64,000 bases of DNA. It comes from Chaetorhynchus papuensis. Taxonomy: Eukaryota > Chordata > Aves > Passeriformes > Rhipiduridae. Both the position numbers and the translations under genes were made by a program. Shown one piece after another: positions 48,385 through 62,000 of this stretch. The number at the start of each line of letters is the position of its first letter. Positions within the stretch are counted from its first letter, which is position 1. A model generated the notes under the pieces. The model was given only the letters and a program-made list of their open reading frames with translations, was not told the origin of the DNA and made no database searches. The stretch is from the NCBI GenBank assembly GCA_013396525.1, contig VWYX01000205.1, positions 193,501-257,500 of the forward strand, written 5' to 3'.

Positions 48385-50184
48385 CAGGATTTGAAAAATA
48401 TAAAAGTTAAAACCTAAGGCATCAGCCTAAGCAAGACATTTCAGTAGATGCAGGTAGAAAAAGAAAACTTCATTTTTCCAACAGCAGCTTATTTCACCCA
48501 GCTCCACATGAGAATTTCAGCAGGAGAGAGAAACAAAGCAGGGTTGGGAAGAAAGTCATGGAGATCAGTGCAAAAGGCACAGGTGAAAACTGCTGTTACT
48601 GACCATCTGATGGGGAACTTGCTCCCACAAACTGCCTTCACAGCCTGGGAAGTGGCCATAGCTGCATTCCCAGGTCCCTGTTGTCCTGCTCACAGAGGAA
48701 ATGTGGAATAAATCCCTCCTCAGGGATGCCATTTCCTTTCCTGTGGGCTCATTTCTGCCTCCATCACCTGGTAACATTTGTCATTTCCAGCTTTAGCCAA
48801 GCAAATTTCAATCCTCTCTTGTTTACTTTGGATTGCTTTGTCTTTAATGTAGCATACAAGGATTTTATGTGCTTCTGTTTCATCAATGTAATTCTTTTGT
48901 TGCTATGGCAATCAGCTTCAATTTTCTTTCGTTCTGGCAATTGTATTTTTATAGTCTCCTGCTCTCAAAGAGATAAGCTGCCTTGTATATCACACAGACA
49001 CTAAGTATTTTCTCTATATAGACACAGCCAACCTTTGTTTTAAGACTCTGTTGCTGTTATTTTCAAGAGTAGTTTACTCTGGCTGATGATGACATTTTTA
49101 TTCCTTTCTGTGGGGTCTGTTTCAAATAGGAGGTTTGCTCAAATTTACTCATCTGTTCTACTCCTGAGGAAATGGTGTAAGAGGTGCACTCCTGCAGGCA
49201 CTTGGAGGCTCTGGAGAGAACACGTTCGAGCGCTGGACTTGACAACAGAGATGAGCACAGTGGTTTCAGCAGATCAAGAATCACCATAAATTAGAGCTGA
49301 TTCATCTAGTACGTTGAGATTATCAGCAGGAAAAAAAAAGGTCTTGAGGAAAATAATTGCTCACATTTACCAATATATCTGAAAGCTGAATTTAAAAAAA
49401 TATCATAGAAAAATCTTTATGGGCACTCCATCACCTCAGGTCACAGAAAGAAACACTGCCCATGGGGTTCCAGGCTGTGCCTTGCCATGGATAACAAGGA
49501 GTGATGACAGGGGTGCTGCTGGACAAACCCTACCATGGGAGGAAGCCAGGCCCAAAGCCAGACAAGCCTAGCACCACTGGATGGTCCCAGCCCCCTCCAA
49601 GTCATTAGATAACCTGCTGTCATTAACTCTTGAAATCCACCTTGAAGTAATACCTGAATATCTGAATTTTCTGAAGTTAAATAGGTAAAGCAAAATCTGT
49701 GCACACGTGCAAAGCAAAACAGGGAATCCATTCACCACTTCCCGTGGCCACGCAGGCGTTCAGCATTCCCAGGAAAGCTGGGCTCTGTCACATGGAACTG
49801 TAACTTGGGAAGACAAAAGCCATCACTCTAAATGTCCTCCCTTTTCTGTTTTTTTCCCCCAGCTTTATATCCTGAGCATGGCACCACATAGCCTGGGATA
49901 TCCCTGGGGTCAGCTGGGGTCAGCTGTCCTGGCTGTGTCCCCTCCCAGCTTCCCATGCACCCCCAGCCTCCTGAGCCGTGGGATGAGGGGCAGAAAAGGT
50001 CTTGGCTCTGTGTAAGCCCTGCTCAGCCCTAACAATACATCCCTGGATTATCAACGCTGCTTCCAGCACAAATCCAAAACACAGCCCCACACCAGCTACT
50101 ATGAACAAAATCCACTCTATCCCAAGTCAAACCAGCATAAATCATATAAACAGATGTGTACCAGGACCCACTTCCTGTCCTAGG
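48385..50184. other. Unique non-coding sequence
   Basis: No gene or repeat recognised apart from a 10-bp tandem repeat (ctggggtcag, 2.3 units) at 49904-49926. Confidence 0.5.
49904..49926. repeat. 10-bp tandem repeat, 2.3 units
   Basis: ctggggtcag occurs twice exactly, followed by ctg. Confidence 0.93.
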
Positions 50185-50300
50185 AAGAAAGTGGGAGAAT
50201 CCAAGCACAGAGAAATTAAAAGGTACAATAAGGTCACACAGGGAAAATGTTGCAGGCATAGAAATTAAATTGAGATCTCCCATGTCCCAACCATCCTGAG
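50185..50300 (+). mobile_element. MIR/CORE-SINE-like ancient repeat fragment
   Basis: The order of blocks agrees with the remembered 'gaggcacagagagattaag...ggtcacacag...gaacccaggtctcccaagtcc' region of ancient amniote MIR-like repeats. The blocks here are aagcacagagaaattaaa, aataaggtcacacaggg, then atagaaattaaattgagatc followed by tcccatgtcccaacc. The match is diverged but keeps order and spacing. The exact family is uncertain. The related opening block (ctcaaagcgctttacaaa) is not found immediately upstream. Confidence 0.5.
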
Positions 50301-52300
50301 TCAAATATACAAATGGCTAATCAGCACATTTTTTTTGCAACCTGCTGATGCATTTGAAAATCTGTGCCTATTTTTTTCTCCTCTCAGAAAGCTTGTGCCA
50401 TTCATTGTTAAGCTCTGGAAATGCTCCATACTAAAGTTATCAAGTCTGTCATCTCTTCAGCACAGTAAAACCAGCCTCCTCACTATCCTCTCTCCCAGGC
50501 AGAGGGTGGGAAAGGAGACAGAATTAACAAGGACTCACTCTGCCAACGTGCCGAGATACGTGTTGCATTTGCTTGGCCATATGGCTTTGTGATCATCCCT
50601 AATGAACACGAGGTAGCACTCAAAGTGGGATGGTGTACAAAGGATCAGAACCTGAGGAATGACACCCCCTTCTCCCTGCAGCTCCCCTGGGGCACGGGGA
50701 GGTTCTTCCCCGCTGACAGCCGTGACTCCCACACGTGCCAAACCACTGCAGATCTCATGGCATGACAAAGTGGGCACAGCAATTGATGCTGGCTGGGTTG
50801 GTCCCACTCCCAGCAATTCAGAGTGACAGGGGTTTATTATTTGATAAGCTGCGGTCATAATATGCCAGAAGATGGCTGTTTATTGGAATGAAATCCATTA
50901 TAAATGACAGGGAAGCATTTTTTTTCCCCCAACCAAAAAAAAAATCTTGCAGCCCAGATGCAGGGAATAAATCCTGCCATCCCTGGGGAGGAGATTTGCC
51001 TCAAACGATCAGGCTCCCCAGGATCTCCAGTCAGAAGCAGTTAATGTTCGGGCAGCACTGCTGCGTGTGCCTGCTCCAGAAGAATATTCCACGTTGCTTT
51101 GGAAGAGAAGGGGCTGCACCAGATGGCAAATAATTAGAAATGGACCACTGAGAAGCTGATTGAAGATCTGAGGAGTGAGTAGTATTTCACAGGTTTGGCA
51201 GATTTAATTTTTTTTTTTTTAACTACATTTTTGTGCTTTGTAAAGTAGCTGCATTCTTCAACACCCAGGGGCAGTGGAGGTGTTGGCCACTTTCTCAGAC
51301 AACACCTGAAATTGCTGACACTGGTTAATAGCCCAGAGAACTGGACACTTTCAGACTGTGAGTTTCACCCCACCCTACGACAGGGACCTGAATCCAACAC
51401 TTGTAGATCCCAAATGGATTTATGCAGCTACTAATGTTCTCCAAAACCAGGAACACGCTTTCCATGCTGAGAATACAAATGGGGTCTGGGTCCCATTGCT
51501 GATGGTCCCACATGTTAGGAGTATTTAGAGTAGTCTCTGTTTGACTCTCCTTGCTGTAGAGCTCTGAGTTAGGTACCTGTAATATTAGAGAAAGAATTTC
51601 TTCATGCATAAACTGTGGCACAATTTAGATTCCAAGGGATTTGCATATTTCTGGATACTGAACAGCTCAGGAATGTATCCCAAGTGGAAATGGAGAATCA
51701 GAGCTCCCTGGCCATGGACACATGCAATGTGGGGATACAACCTGCAGTGATAGGAGTTACTGGGAAATGCTGCTTTTCTTTCTTTCCGAGAAACTCACAG
51801 CCATCACTATCCATTGCTAATTTTCTTCACGTGGAATTGAGCAAATGAGTGACCATCATTTCAGTGGTGTCCTTTCATTTTAGTGATTCAGTCCCAAGTG
51901 GCTGAGCTTCCATCTGCTCAAGTGAAATAAAAACAGAAGTCTAAGAGACAAACTTACTTCCTACTCCTCCCCCAAAAAATTATTCCTATATGTGGTTCAG
52001 TGCTTCAGAAAAGGGAACATTTCATTACTGTTTATTTTCTGCTTAATATAAATTCATGAAAAAAAAAAAAATGGGAAGCCTCACTAACTGGTACATCATG
52101 ACTGCGGTGGGATGAAATCTCATTTTCCTGAAAAGGCAGGTAAAACTTATTGCTCACTGGATAATAATTGTGCCTTAGTTCAACCCATCACCAGCTTCTG
52201 AACTTGGTAGGAACTTTAATTACTGGTTTTGAATCTTGTTTGAAAGATTGCCTTGTTCTCCTTTTCTTCATTGTTCCCGTCACAAATAGCAGTTGTCAGG
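50301..52300. other. Unique non-coding sequence
   Basis: T-rich and A-rich runs at about 50330, 50920-50945, 51209-51220 and 52060-52072. No gene or repeat family recognised. Confidence 0.5.
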
Positions 52301-52330
52301 TTTGGAACTAATTGTTCCAAACAATTAGTT
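52301..52330. repeat. Two overlapping, mutually exclusive perfect inverted repeats
   Basis: TTTGGAAC (52301-52308) pairs with GTTCCAAA (52314-52321) around a 5-nt centre. AACTAATTGT (52306-52315) pairs with ACAATTAGTT (52321-52330) around another 5-nt centre. The two stems share bases, so only one can form at a time. Such nested perfect repeats are typical of a template-switch mutation. Confidence 0.92.
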
Positions 52331-53883
52331 TCTCCTGATGGGGAAACAGTTACTGATGAAGAAAAAAATCTTTGTGTAACTTTTAGTGGAAAAATAATTT
52401 TCAAAACCTCTTGATATCTGCCATCCCAAGACTTTTCATCTACACTTCTCCACTGCATTGAAATTTGAAGTTTCACTCGCTACTGTGCAATTATATTACT
52501 CAGACTTTGGTTCCAAGTACACACACAGTTATTTCTCTTTTATGATTTACTGCCAAGCTCTTTGCTTGGTTTCAGTTTTGGTTTTGTTTTTTCTTAGGGT
52601 GGTTTAGGAGACTTTTGCTGTGATAATTACTCAATGTCAAGTTAAGCTTTCATGCAATCACATTTGTAATATTTTAAGCTTGGTTTGTCTTCCCAGTTAT
52701 TGCACTACATTGATCTGTGCAAGCCAAGTACAGAGCTTTAGTATTTTTATCTCTCAATTCCCTGTAGAAAAACCTCACATTTTAAAACCATTTCCTCTGG
52801 CCTCGGGGAAGTAATGGATTTATAATAGTCTGAGTACAAATGCACACCATCATTTAATAAGTGTATAAGCACAACTCAGGCAGGCTGGGGGTGTTGAAGG
52901 TACATCCTGACACGTAGCTACCTGCAATAATAGACGGTGAGAGCAGCGACCACAGACAGCTCATGCAGCAAACACCAGCCTTTTCTCTGACCCCAAATTG
53001 TTGTCAGAGGATCCTGATCTGTTCTTCAGCTCTTTGCTACGTGAAACTCTTCCCATCCTCATTTTTAAAGCAAAACAGCTGTTCCCCACAGAAGTCCACA
53101 GGGACCATATGTGCAACCCAAGAGCCCCTGAACTGGGCTGTGAAGTGGCACAGACCCAGGGATTTGGGGTCCATGCTATACCCAAAATCTATGGCAGGGC
53201 CAGCACCCTACTGGGCTCCAGCCTAGAAAAGGGTCACTATCATGCAAGTGTTCCAGCCCCAAAGCACAAACATCTCAATAGTCACCAAGGGAGCCACTGG
53301 AAAGCATGAGCAGATCCAGCCCATTCAAACAAGACAAACTCCTTGTCCTGCAAGAGTTTCAGGGGTAAAGTGCAGAAGTAATGTCCCAGGAAGGATGGAT
53401 GGTCAAAAAGTCCCATGGAAAAAGTTACAAATTTGAATTTTGAGTTTAAAAATTATAGTTTTTCTTTGCAATGTTTTCTAGCTCTGTTTGCTTTCCTCAA
53501 CCCATTTTTTAACTCTGTCTAAGTAGAACAGGCATGTTTCCAAACTGGGTGTTTCTTCATTCAAATTTCCTTGGAGCAAAGGAATTGTGAGACTGTTTCT
53601 TGACAAGAAATGCGTCTCCTTCACTGGTATCAGCTCCTCTGAATGTCGTGGTTTGAGATCCAACAGAAATACGTTAAGTGTAATAGCACTAAACTTCAAG
53701 GATTAGCTCTCAGTTGGCAGTGAAGCATTTTGTTCCTTGGTTAATTCATTCGCAACATCAGTATGTCTGAAACAAGAACAGAGAGAAGCATAATTACTTA
53801 TGGCAATATTTGCTTGAAGTGAGAGTCATTTGTGCTATACAGATTCTTTTCTCCTTCCTTTGCAGTAGAATTTACATTGCGGT

Positions 53884-53925
53884 AGAAGAAAGAAAGAAGG
53901 AAGAAAGCGAAAGAGAGAAGAAAGG
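53884..53925. repeat. Purine-rich (GAAA/GGAA) tract
   Basis: About 42 bp almost purely A and G, with GAAA and GAAG units. Degenerate simple repeat. Confidence 0.88.
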
Positions 53926-55484
53926 CGTTTTTTCCATATATGCTGATTGAAGTATTTTCCTGAGACAAATAGTCAAAAATGCTTTTAAGTAGTTCTTGAA
54001 AGAGCAGCAGCTGTATCAGATATCCTGTCTCTTAGAAATGACCAGGGTTTTTGCTGTAGTTGGTTTTTTTTCCGTTTCATACTGAACTGGAGTTTTCCTG
54101 TAATTGCTTTATCCATTCAGTCTTCCTCACTGCCAAGGTTTATATTAAAAATTAGGAAAGGAAGTGCTGCTCTGCTCCCTCAGGATTTGATGGAAATTTT
54201 GTTTTTAAACCAAACACACTCAGCAAAAAGCTTTACACTGTTTTCTGTTTTCATCATTAAAAGCTTTGTGATTCTTCCACTGTAAACTGATTTTTGCCCA
54301 GATGTAGCACTTCCCCCCGATGATGCACTGACACTACAGCACCAGCTCAGAGCAGGGAAACAATGATGTCTCATGGTGTGGGTGAGGATAACAGGGAGAT
54401 AGAAGGGCAAAGGACCAGCCACAGGGGAAGTCCAGTGGTTACAAAGAAACGTCCATCCCGGCTTGCTTTCTTGGGTCGACCACTTGCCTTGGAAGGAAGG
54501 AAAATAAACACTGGCCTCACAGCCCTATTAACCAAAAATATATACATTTCCAGGTGTACAAATGTCTGTTCACAGAAGGTGAGGAATATGTTGCTGGCAT
54601 GAACATTACAAACACAACCCCTGTACTGAAATCCATCCCTGGATCTCTGCCTGAGTGGCTGGACCCCATCCCCCATGAGCAGCATTGTGGGGGCAGCTGG
54701 ATTTGGGCTGTACATCATGGGAGATCTTTGTTCTGCTGAGAGTGGGACTTCTGCAGCCCCTGCCTGGTCTCTGGGTTTGGAAGGAGCTTTAGGGCTTGGG
54801 CACACTACAAAACATCCCCCAGCACCCAATCCTTTCCTCTTGGTCTGCATTTGTTGAGAGCTGGAAAGAAAAGATGGAGATTTTGCCATGGCAGCCAAAG
54901 CAAAGGGCATTCTGAGCAGCCAGAAGGGGGGATGTGATCTGTGCTAGTGCTGTGTTTCCACATTTCTTAGCACTTATTTGCAGCTCCCTGGTATCCAATA
55001 ATTATTGTCCTGGAACATTTCCAAAGGCACTTTTGCTGTGTGTGAAATTCAGCTAGACACATTCTGGATGGCACGGTCTCCTGGCTGGATGAATATCACC
55101 AGTCGCATCAGGGCTCTGGCAGAAACTCTGAATTCTTGTTTCTGCAAATCCTTTGAAACTTTGGCTTCAGTTTTGCCACTGAACTTTCCTGTAGGGCAGC
55201 TCATTTGTAAGAATATGCAATAAAGCATATTCAGAAGGAAAGAAAAATATATTCACCTATGCCCTGATTTCCAAAAGCTCTTAAGCATTAGCTTAGCATT
55301 TCCAGGAGGATTTAAATGTGTCTTTGGTTTTGTCCTGTATAAGAACATCTCATACCAAAAACCTGTTCTGGAAACCTTTATGGTAACATTTCTACAACTT
55401 TTATTATTCTTCACAATTTTAAGTCAAAAAAAAAAAAGGGGGGAAGGGAGAGACACCACTGAGACATGGAGTTTTATACTGAAA

Positions 55485-55575
55485 ATATAAATAAATTATA
55501 TCATCCTGTACAATTAAAAATGTTATTGCTAAATAATAAATAAATACTAAATAATACATTATTTTTTTAAAAAGG
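55485..55575. repeat. AT-rich low-complexity stretch
   Basis: Clustered aataaat/taaat words with very little G or C. It is preceded by an A12 run followed by G-rich sequence near 55426-55450. Confidence 0.8.
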
Positions 55576-58500
55576 TTAACAGCTGATTTCTGTAGGGAAG
55601 CCATGAATTAAACATCGTGCAAAACAATTAAACTCTGGGAAATAGGATTTCTGATAGAGTGGTCAACAATTAAAAATGAATGTGTTACTCTGCTCCAGGG
55701 AAAAGCAGTACAATGCCATGTTTTAGTGCTGTGGGAAACAAACATACTGTGTGACTCCAGATGGAAAGTTCTGCAAAACACAAAGCAAATACTCCATGAG
55801 TGGCAGAGACTTAATCTGAGACGCTGCTACACAAAAGGCACAAGCAGCAGTCATTTTTTCTGGAGCAGGGACACCACTGAGAGACACTCACTCCTCCCAG
55901 CAGCAGCCTTCTAAATTCCCCACCTGCACTTGCAAATGCAGCTCTTAACAGCGTGGGCACCTTTACGAGCAAATCCCGATTCAGGTCCACCAGCTGTGAT
56001 GGGTTTGTCTGGAAATTGGCTGCTGGGAGCCCAACCAAAACACAGCCTCCCTTCATGGACAAAGTCAACAGCTGGAAGACTGCAGCAAGGAGCAGGTTCA
56101 ACTGAACACTTCACAGAGTCAATGTGTTTTCTTGCAGCTATCCCTGAGCAATGCATCTGAAATACAGCACTGTGAGCTGCTCTGGCATGGTCTTACAGCT
56201 TCTGAAGTTCATTTCCATTCAGTAATCCCCTTTCATTTTTACTCTGTCCTGTACCCCCCCCAGAAAGACGTGCTGGGCACCACACATATCAAACCAGAAT
56301 GTGATTGTTTAAGCCAAAACCAAATATCTTCTGATCGGATCTTTAATACTTTCATAACTTCATTTCTTCTGGATCCACCCTGGAGAGGCGTTCTGTTCAT
56401 GAGTTCAGCGCCAACAACTCACCTGACTATGTTCTGCTCTGCCTGCATCTGAGCTGCAGGAAGAGCCAGCAGCCAGTGTTGGCTATCTCCCCATGCCCAT
56501 TGCCTGGGGAATTGTCTGAATTGTTTACCATGGCCAATGTGCCTTTGAACAGATGGTAAATATCTCCATTCCTGCCAACAAGAGTCAAGAGATGCCACTA
56601 AAGTCCATTTAGAATGGAAAAAAAGAAAAAAAAAATAATTGAGAAATTACTCAGGTCTGTTGCAGGTAAAATCTGTCAGCTAATGGGTAGTTTCAAAGTG
56701 CTTGTACTGAATGGTTCATTAGAAAACTTATCTCTGCTTAGGGTGCTGATAAGAAGAACCCCAAAAGGGCACTTTTTGTCATTGATAAACAGGTAATAGT
56801 TACATCCTGAAAGGAATTTGATGGATTGTAGAAGTTGAAAGAAGTTGCAAGTTGAAGAGTTGGAAAGAAACCCTGCATTTTCTATCTGTTTTATATCAGC
56901 AATGCACGCTAGTATGGAAATGATTTTAGACTTGGCAGAGTTTTCCAGAGAGGAGCAATCAAGATATAAAACTTCACAATGGTTTGGTTCACACAGCCAC
57001 TTCTTTCAGCTCAGGCAACCTCATTTCTTTTCCTTCTTTACTCTGTAGGGCTTCATGGTTATCAAATACAAACCAGTGACTGAAAAATGGGTCATAGCTT
57101 TGCAACACAGCCATTGGAGATGCCAAGAAACTTTTCCAAGATCCTTCACACTGCCATTTCTTGTGGCTTGATTACAGTCACAGATCTGTGCAGAGCTGGC
57201 ACCCCCAAGACATTAAACTTTCATACGAGACAGTGTGAATAGTATATCAAACACATTTGTTCTCTATAGGATAATCTGAAACATTTTAGTTCTCATCTCC
57301 CCTCAGCCCTCGCTGCTGCACTGTTTCCACCTTGCTGGCTGTAAAATGGCTGTGTTATATTATTCTGTCGTGTTATTTCCCCAGACAGCAATACAGGGTT
57401 GGCATAAGCAGCCTCACATCAGTGACCAGCTCTTGCCCGTGGTGTTGTGACAACACAACCCAACACGACACCACTTCTTGAGCTGCTTCCTGGCTTCGTG
57501 TCCCAGTGATGGGATGGCACCTGCAGCCATCTGCCAGCCCTGGTTAGAAAGACACTGATCCCCTCTCTGTCCTCTCTGCCACAGTCATGCAAGGATTTCA
57601 AAGAAGATTTTAAAGACCGACCCTAAAAGGTGATCTCTTTTGCTTTGGGATGAACATGGGGTACCACATTCCCTTAGGCTGTCAATGTGAAAGACAAATA
57701 AAACACCAAGAACTGAAAATCCTCCAAGAGCTGGACTTGAACCCATCTCAGTTAGGGAAAAGGTAAAACAACACTGAAATTAATTTTTGCAGCTAATTGA
57801 TCCTCTTTTATTGTATTTGGGATTTTGTTTTGGTTTTTTTTTTGTCAGTCAAGGGAGCCTTGCTCACAGAGTTGGAGTTTTAATCCTTTTCTTGAGGGTG
57901 TTGATTGCTGATATAGATATACAGATACAGTTTGTGTGTACAGGTTTATGCAATGTGGGGCTGAAGACCCTGTTTTCAACAGTCTGATGAGACAAAATCA
58001 AAGACTGTGAACAGACCTGTTCCTGTGAAATGATGAATTGTGTCCCTCTGATGCTGTTAAGGTCTGGGCCATGAGTTTAAGCTACAGAGTATGAGTTTAG
58101 TAGGGCCAGGCTGAAATCAAGGAGTTCTGCAGTATTTGTCTCTCCAATAAAGACCTGATGGATTTCACTATATCCTGGCAACAATGAGAACAGCACTAGA
58201 GATCCCATATTTTGTGTCAGTGAATAATTTGCCTCAAGGTAGATGCGGTGCGGAAAGAGCTCTTGTATGTTCTTATCCTTAGATAAACACCAAGCAACCT
58301 TTTCATTGACTCAAATCTTCTAATACGGCTCAGACAGGTACTAAATTCTTATTCCAACCTTCAATATTCCACTTACCAGCACAGGCAATATTTCTTAACT
58401 CATTACATTAAACAACAGACACTCATCACTCCACTGGAAGAATGCTCAAGTGAATTTTGAGCTTGGACTGGTTGATTTTCATTCCAATTTCTAGGACCAG

Positions 58501-59066
58501 ATTTATGGTCTTGACAGGGAGTGGGTGTAACATTTTTGTCTAGTCATTCATATCCTGTTTTCTCCTGAGTTGAATCTAGCAGCTTATGTACTCATCCTGT
58601 GACTAACTGTGAGAGCTTGGCCAAAATTTCCCTCCATTGTCCAGTTCTTAACTCAGACCTCTCTACTGTAGAGTGTAGGTGCACGCCTGCTACTACATCA
58701 ACTCTAATTTAGGCCTGGGACAGGCTCTGGGGTCATTTGTATTTTCAATTCAAGACCCAGCAGGATACATCATCTTCCCATGAGTCAGAACTTGGGCCCA
58801 GACTACTCTGTAAAGTGAAGCTGCCTGGAAGTGGAAGAGCCCACTCTCAAAGCTGTGTCTTTAACAAGCTGAACCAGGCCAATCCACCTTCAGAACAGCG
58901 TCCTTTCCAGTTTTCTTTCAAAACAGGAAGTAATTCTGTAATTTAAATGAGATCAGAAAACTGCTGTCATGGTATCACGGAAATTTCTGATGGGATTGTC
59001 TGCTCTGAAATGCACAGACAGCACCACGAGCTTCTGCTGCACCGAGGGGTACGATGCCTTTTAGAT

Positions 59067-59087
59067 GGGGTGAGAGGGGTGGGTGGG
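59067..59087 (+). other. G-quadruplex motif
   Basis: Four G runs (GGGG, GGGG, GGG, GGG) separated by loops of 5, 1 and 1 nt fit the G3+N1-7 rule. Two single-base loops favour a stable parallel fold. It is a sequence motif only; folding in cells is inferred. Confidence 0.8.
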
Positions 59088-62000
59088 TGTGGAGTTCCAG
59101 GTTATCAGCAAACCTTGCAAAGATTCAAAAGATGGGTGAGACAGTCACATCGCACTTGGTGGGAAGTGCAGTGCATGTGGTGCTCATGTTTATTTCCCCC
59201 AGCACAGACTTGGAGTCGTATCAAAGCCAGTTCAGCAAACAAGACTCCTCTCGGCACCCGTGCGTGGTGCCCTTCAGCAGACAGGCTGTGCTTTCCCCTC
59301 TGGCTCTTCTGGGCACTTTCCAGTGCTCCCTTCAGAGCCCTTTCCAAGCACAGCTAGAGAGCCCTTCCTTACACAGCAGGAATGGGATGGAACAAAAGGA
59401 TTCCTCAACTCTTCTCTTGCAGCCAGACAAAGCTTCAGAGGAGCACAACATGATTATAATGTTCAAACCTTCCAGAGAATGACAGAAATCCACAGCATTT
59501 TCAACCCTTTCATCCCAGCCCAAACACCGGTGCTCCAAGTCACAGAAATTCTAATGCTGACAGCTACCAATGAGGCCAAAAACTTTCTCTTGGCCAATTT
59601 TGTTCTCAGCTGAGATGGCCCAAAAACGTTCCAGGGGTTTATTGCAGTGCTCAAATTGAGCGGCTCAAAACAAACACAGCTTTTGTGTGAAAGAAATTTA
59701 TTCATTTAATAGAGTGTTATATCATATTTGCTGAAATGCCCTTCAATTAATTGAATTACCATAGTTTTGGTAATGGGAATCCTATATACATTCCAGATCA
59801 ATAACATATATGAGGGTCCAATAACATATATTGGTGTCCTCAATGTTGAGGCAGCACAATTACTCTTTGAATTTGACCCACTCTTGCATTTTACAGTAGG
59901 AAAACAACACATTCCGTATGGCAGCAAGGGTCTACACTTGGACAATTGGAGTAATCAGATGGATCTGCTTTGCTAGAAGCAGAGAGTTAAACAGAACAAC
60001 TTTTCACTGACCACCTACGTACACACACCACAACTGTTACATCTCCCCCTCCTCATTCATCCCCATAAACACTGCAGGCACCTCAAATGTTCAACCTGCA
60101 CAGCAGTCTGTGAGCATTTCAATTAATGCCAATAACACTAATGGAATAAGCCTAATTCTCTCAGGATAAATGTCTGGTGCCCAAGACTGTGCTTTCGAGG
60201 ACACAATGTCCATATGCTGATTTTAGCTCTAAATTTCATAATTACACAGCTCCACACCAATTTCAAACCATTTGTTAAGCGTGGTTGAGTTCATCATATT
60301 CAATTACCTCCCCCATTGCTGGGGTGCCTTTACAATCCAAAGACAGAAATCTCTTATTTGCAACTATTTTCTTCCCAATAGTTTAAAAAGGACCATAGGT
60401 GATCCCTTCCTGAACTCAGCTGTCTAAAAACCTTCATGTTCTCTTTTCTCCTGCCTGAAAAATAAATAAATATCTATTTATTTAACTTAGATAAATAATC
60501 TCATATTCAGGCTAATAAAAATGTTCCACTGGAAATGAATGTTGTATGAACGTGTTTACCATTCTTTTGGTCTCTATATGAGAGAGGGTTGGAGCTTTGA
60601 GAATAAATTCAAGATTAATAGAAAAGATTTAACAAAGAGGTAGAGTGAGAAGGAGTTATTTTCTCCCATGTCCAACAGTTCTTTGAGAGTCCTTAGCTCT
60701 CTGTACAGAGAGCATTTAGATATTCTTGACAGAGAGTGCACCTGCATGTAAATGCAACCACTTCTCTGCATGACTGTGTATAATGGATTTTTAGCACCAC
60801 TGTAAAAATTTCCTTACAGCTACTAGCCTGTGACCCAGGCTCATTTACAGCTCTATCCTGCCTGCTTTTCTCTTGATTTAAGCCTGAAACAGCCTTCTTT
60901 AACAGGCCTGGTTCGTGCCAGGTTAAACGAAAGCTGGCTCAGCAGCACCTCACATGGATGCTGTCCCTGAAAACACACGGCTACAACCAGCCCGACTGCT
61001 GGGGACAAATCCTATCCCAGGGAGGCATGGAGCAAAAGCCACAGAAAAAACGTGCCTAATGCCTAAAGGACAACATCTCACCACAGCTGTACTTCCCCTA
61101 ATCATGATTTTGACCCTATTCCTGCTGGGTTTCCTGACTTCAGACTGGGAACCCATGGATTACATTGCAAATCACTGCATGAACTAATCAGATCATTGTT
61201 GACAACCGTCCACAGAAGCTGGTGTTTATCAAAAAGCAATTAAAGTAAAATGCAAAGAAACGTGTCTTCACAATCAGAAATGCAGAGTAAAAAAATCAAT
61301 TTTATAATTAAATATATATGTTCTCAAACTGGCACCTCATTTTTTGTGATATAAACTTCCTGAACAATGCTGATAATGAAAAATTCGTTGAGATAATGAC
61401 AGGTGATTTCCATGTGCTCAATTCCCTTGAAGATGCCTGTATTCTCAGAGCTCTGGTAATTCAGCTTTTTTAAAATATTTAAGAATCTTTCAATAAAAGA
61501 GCTCTTTGGAAGGGCTTTGCAATGCTATTTCTGACAGGGACATAAATAAGGAGAGCAGAGAGGTGACGGAGAAGGAAGCACTGGTCGCAATGTCAGCTGT
61601 CCCTCCTCCTCCTTTTGTACTCCCTACAGATTTGAAAGGTCAGAAAGACACAGAACAATGCCCATATCCTAAGAAAAATGGGCAAGAAAGGTTAAAAAAA
61701 GTTTTGTTGCCAATGGACTTGAGGAATTTTCTTCCTTTCACTTCACAAAGCATTGAGCTTCTTGGGTTTTGTGGGATTCAGTTCTTTGTGGTTAACATTC
61801 GCTGTGATTGGCTGTGTCACTGTATAAACCAAAAGGAAAGTTCACCTTTAAGATAGATATTTTTAGCAGCTGACCTGTATGGTACAAACTGCTGTCCAAA
61901 ATTCATTTTTTGTGGCAATAGACTTTAAAGAAAATTTTTTCTTTGTTTAAAAAAAAAAAAAAATCTACTTTTAATGATGTGCAACACAAGTCTTCTCACT

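Larger units (their letters stand above)
52331..59066. other. Unique non-coding sequence with simple repeats
   Basis: No gene supported. A 179-aa minus frame (54371-54910) has no recognisable family. The region also holds a purine tract (53884-53925), an AT-rich tract (55485-55575) and an isolated minus-strand B-box-like word at 57733-57743. Confidence 0.45.

Noticed and set aside
48041..48394. 117-aa open frame across the gap
   Set aside because: It consists of undetermined bases.
54371..54910. 179-aa minus-strand open frame
   Set aside because: No recognisable domain. Overlapping plus-strand frames and ordinary composition suggest chance.
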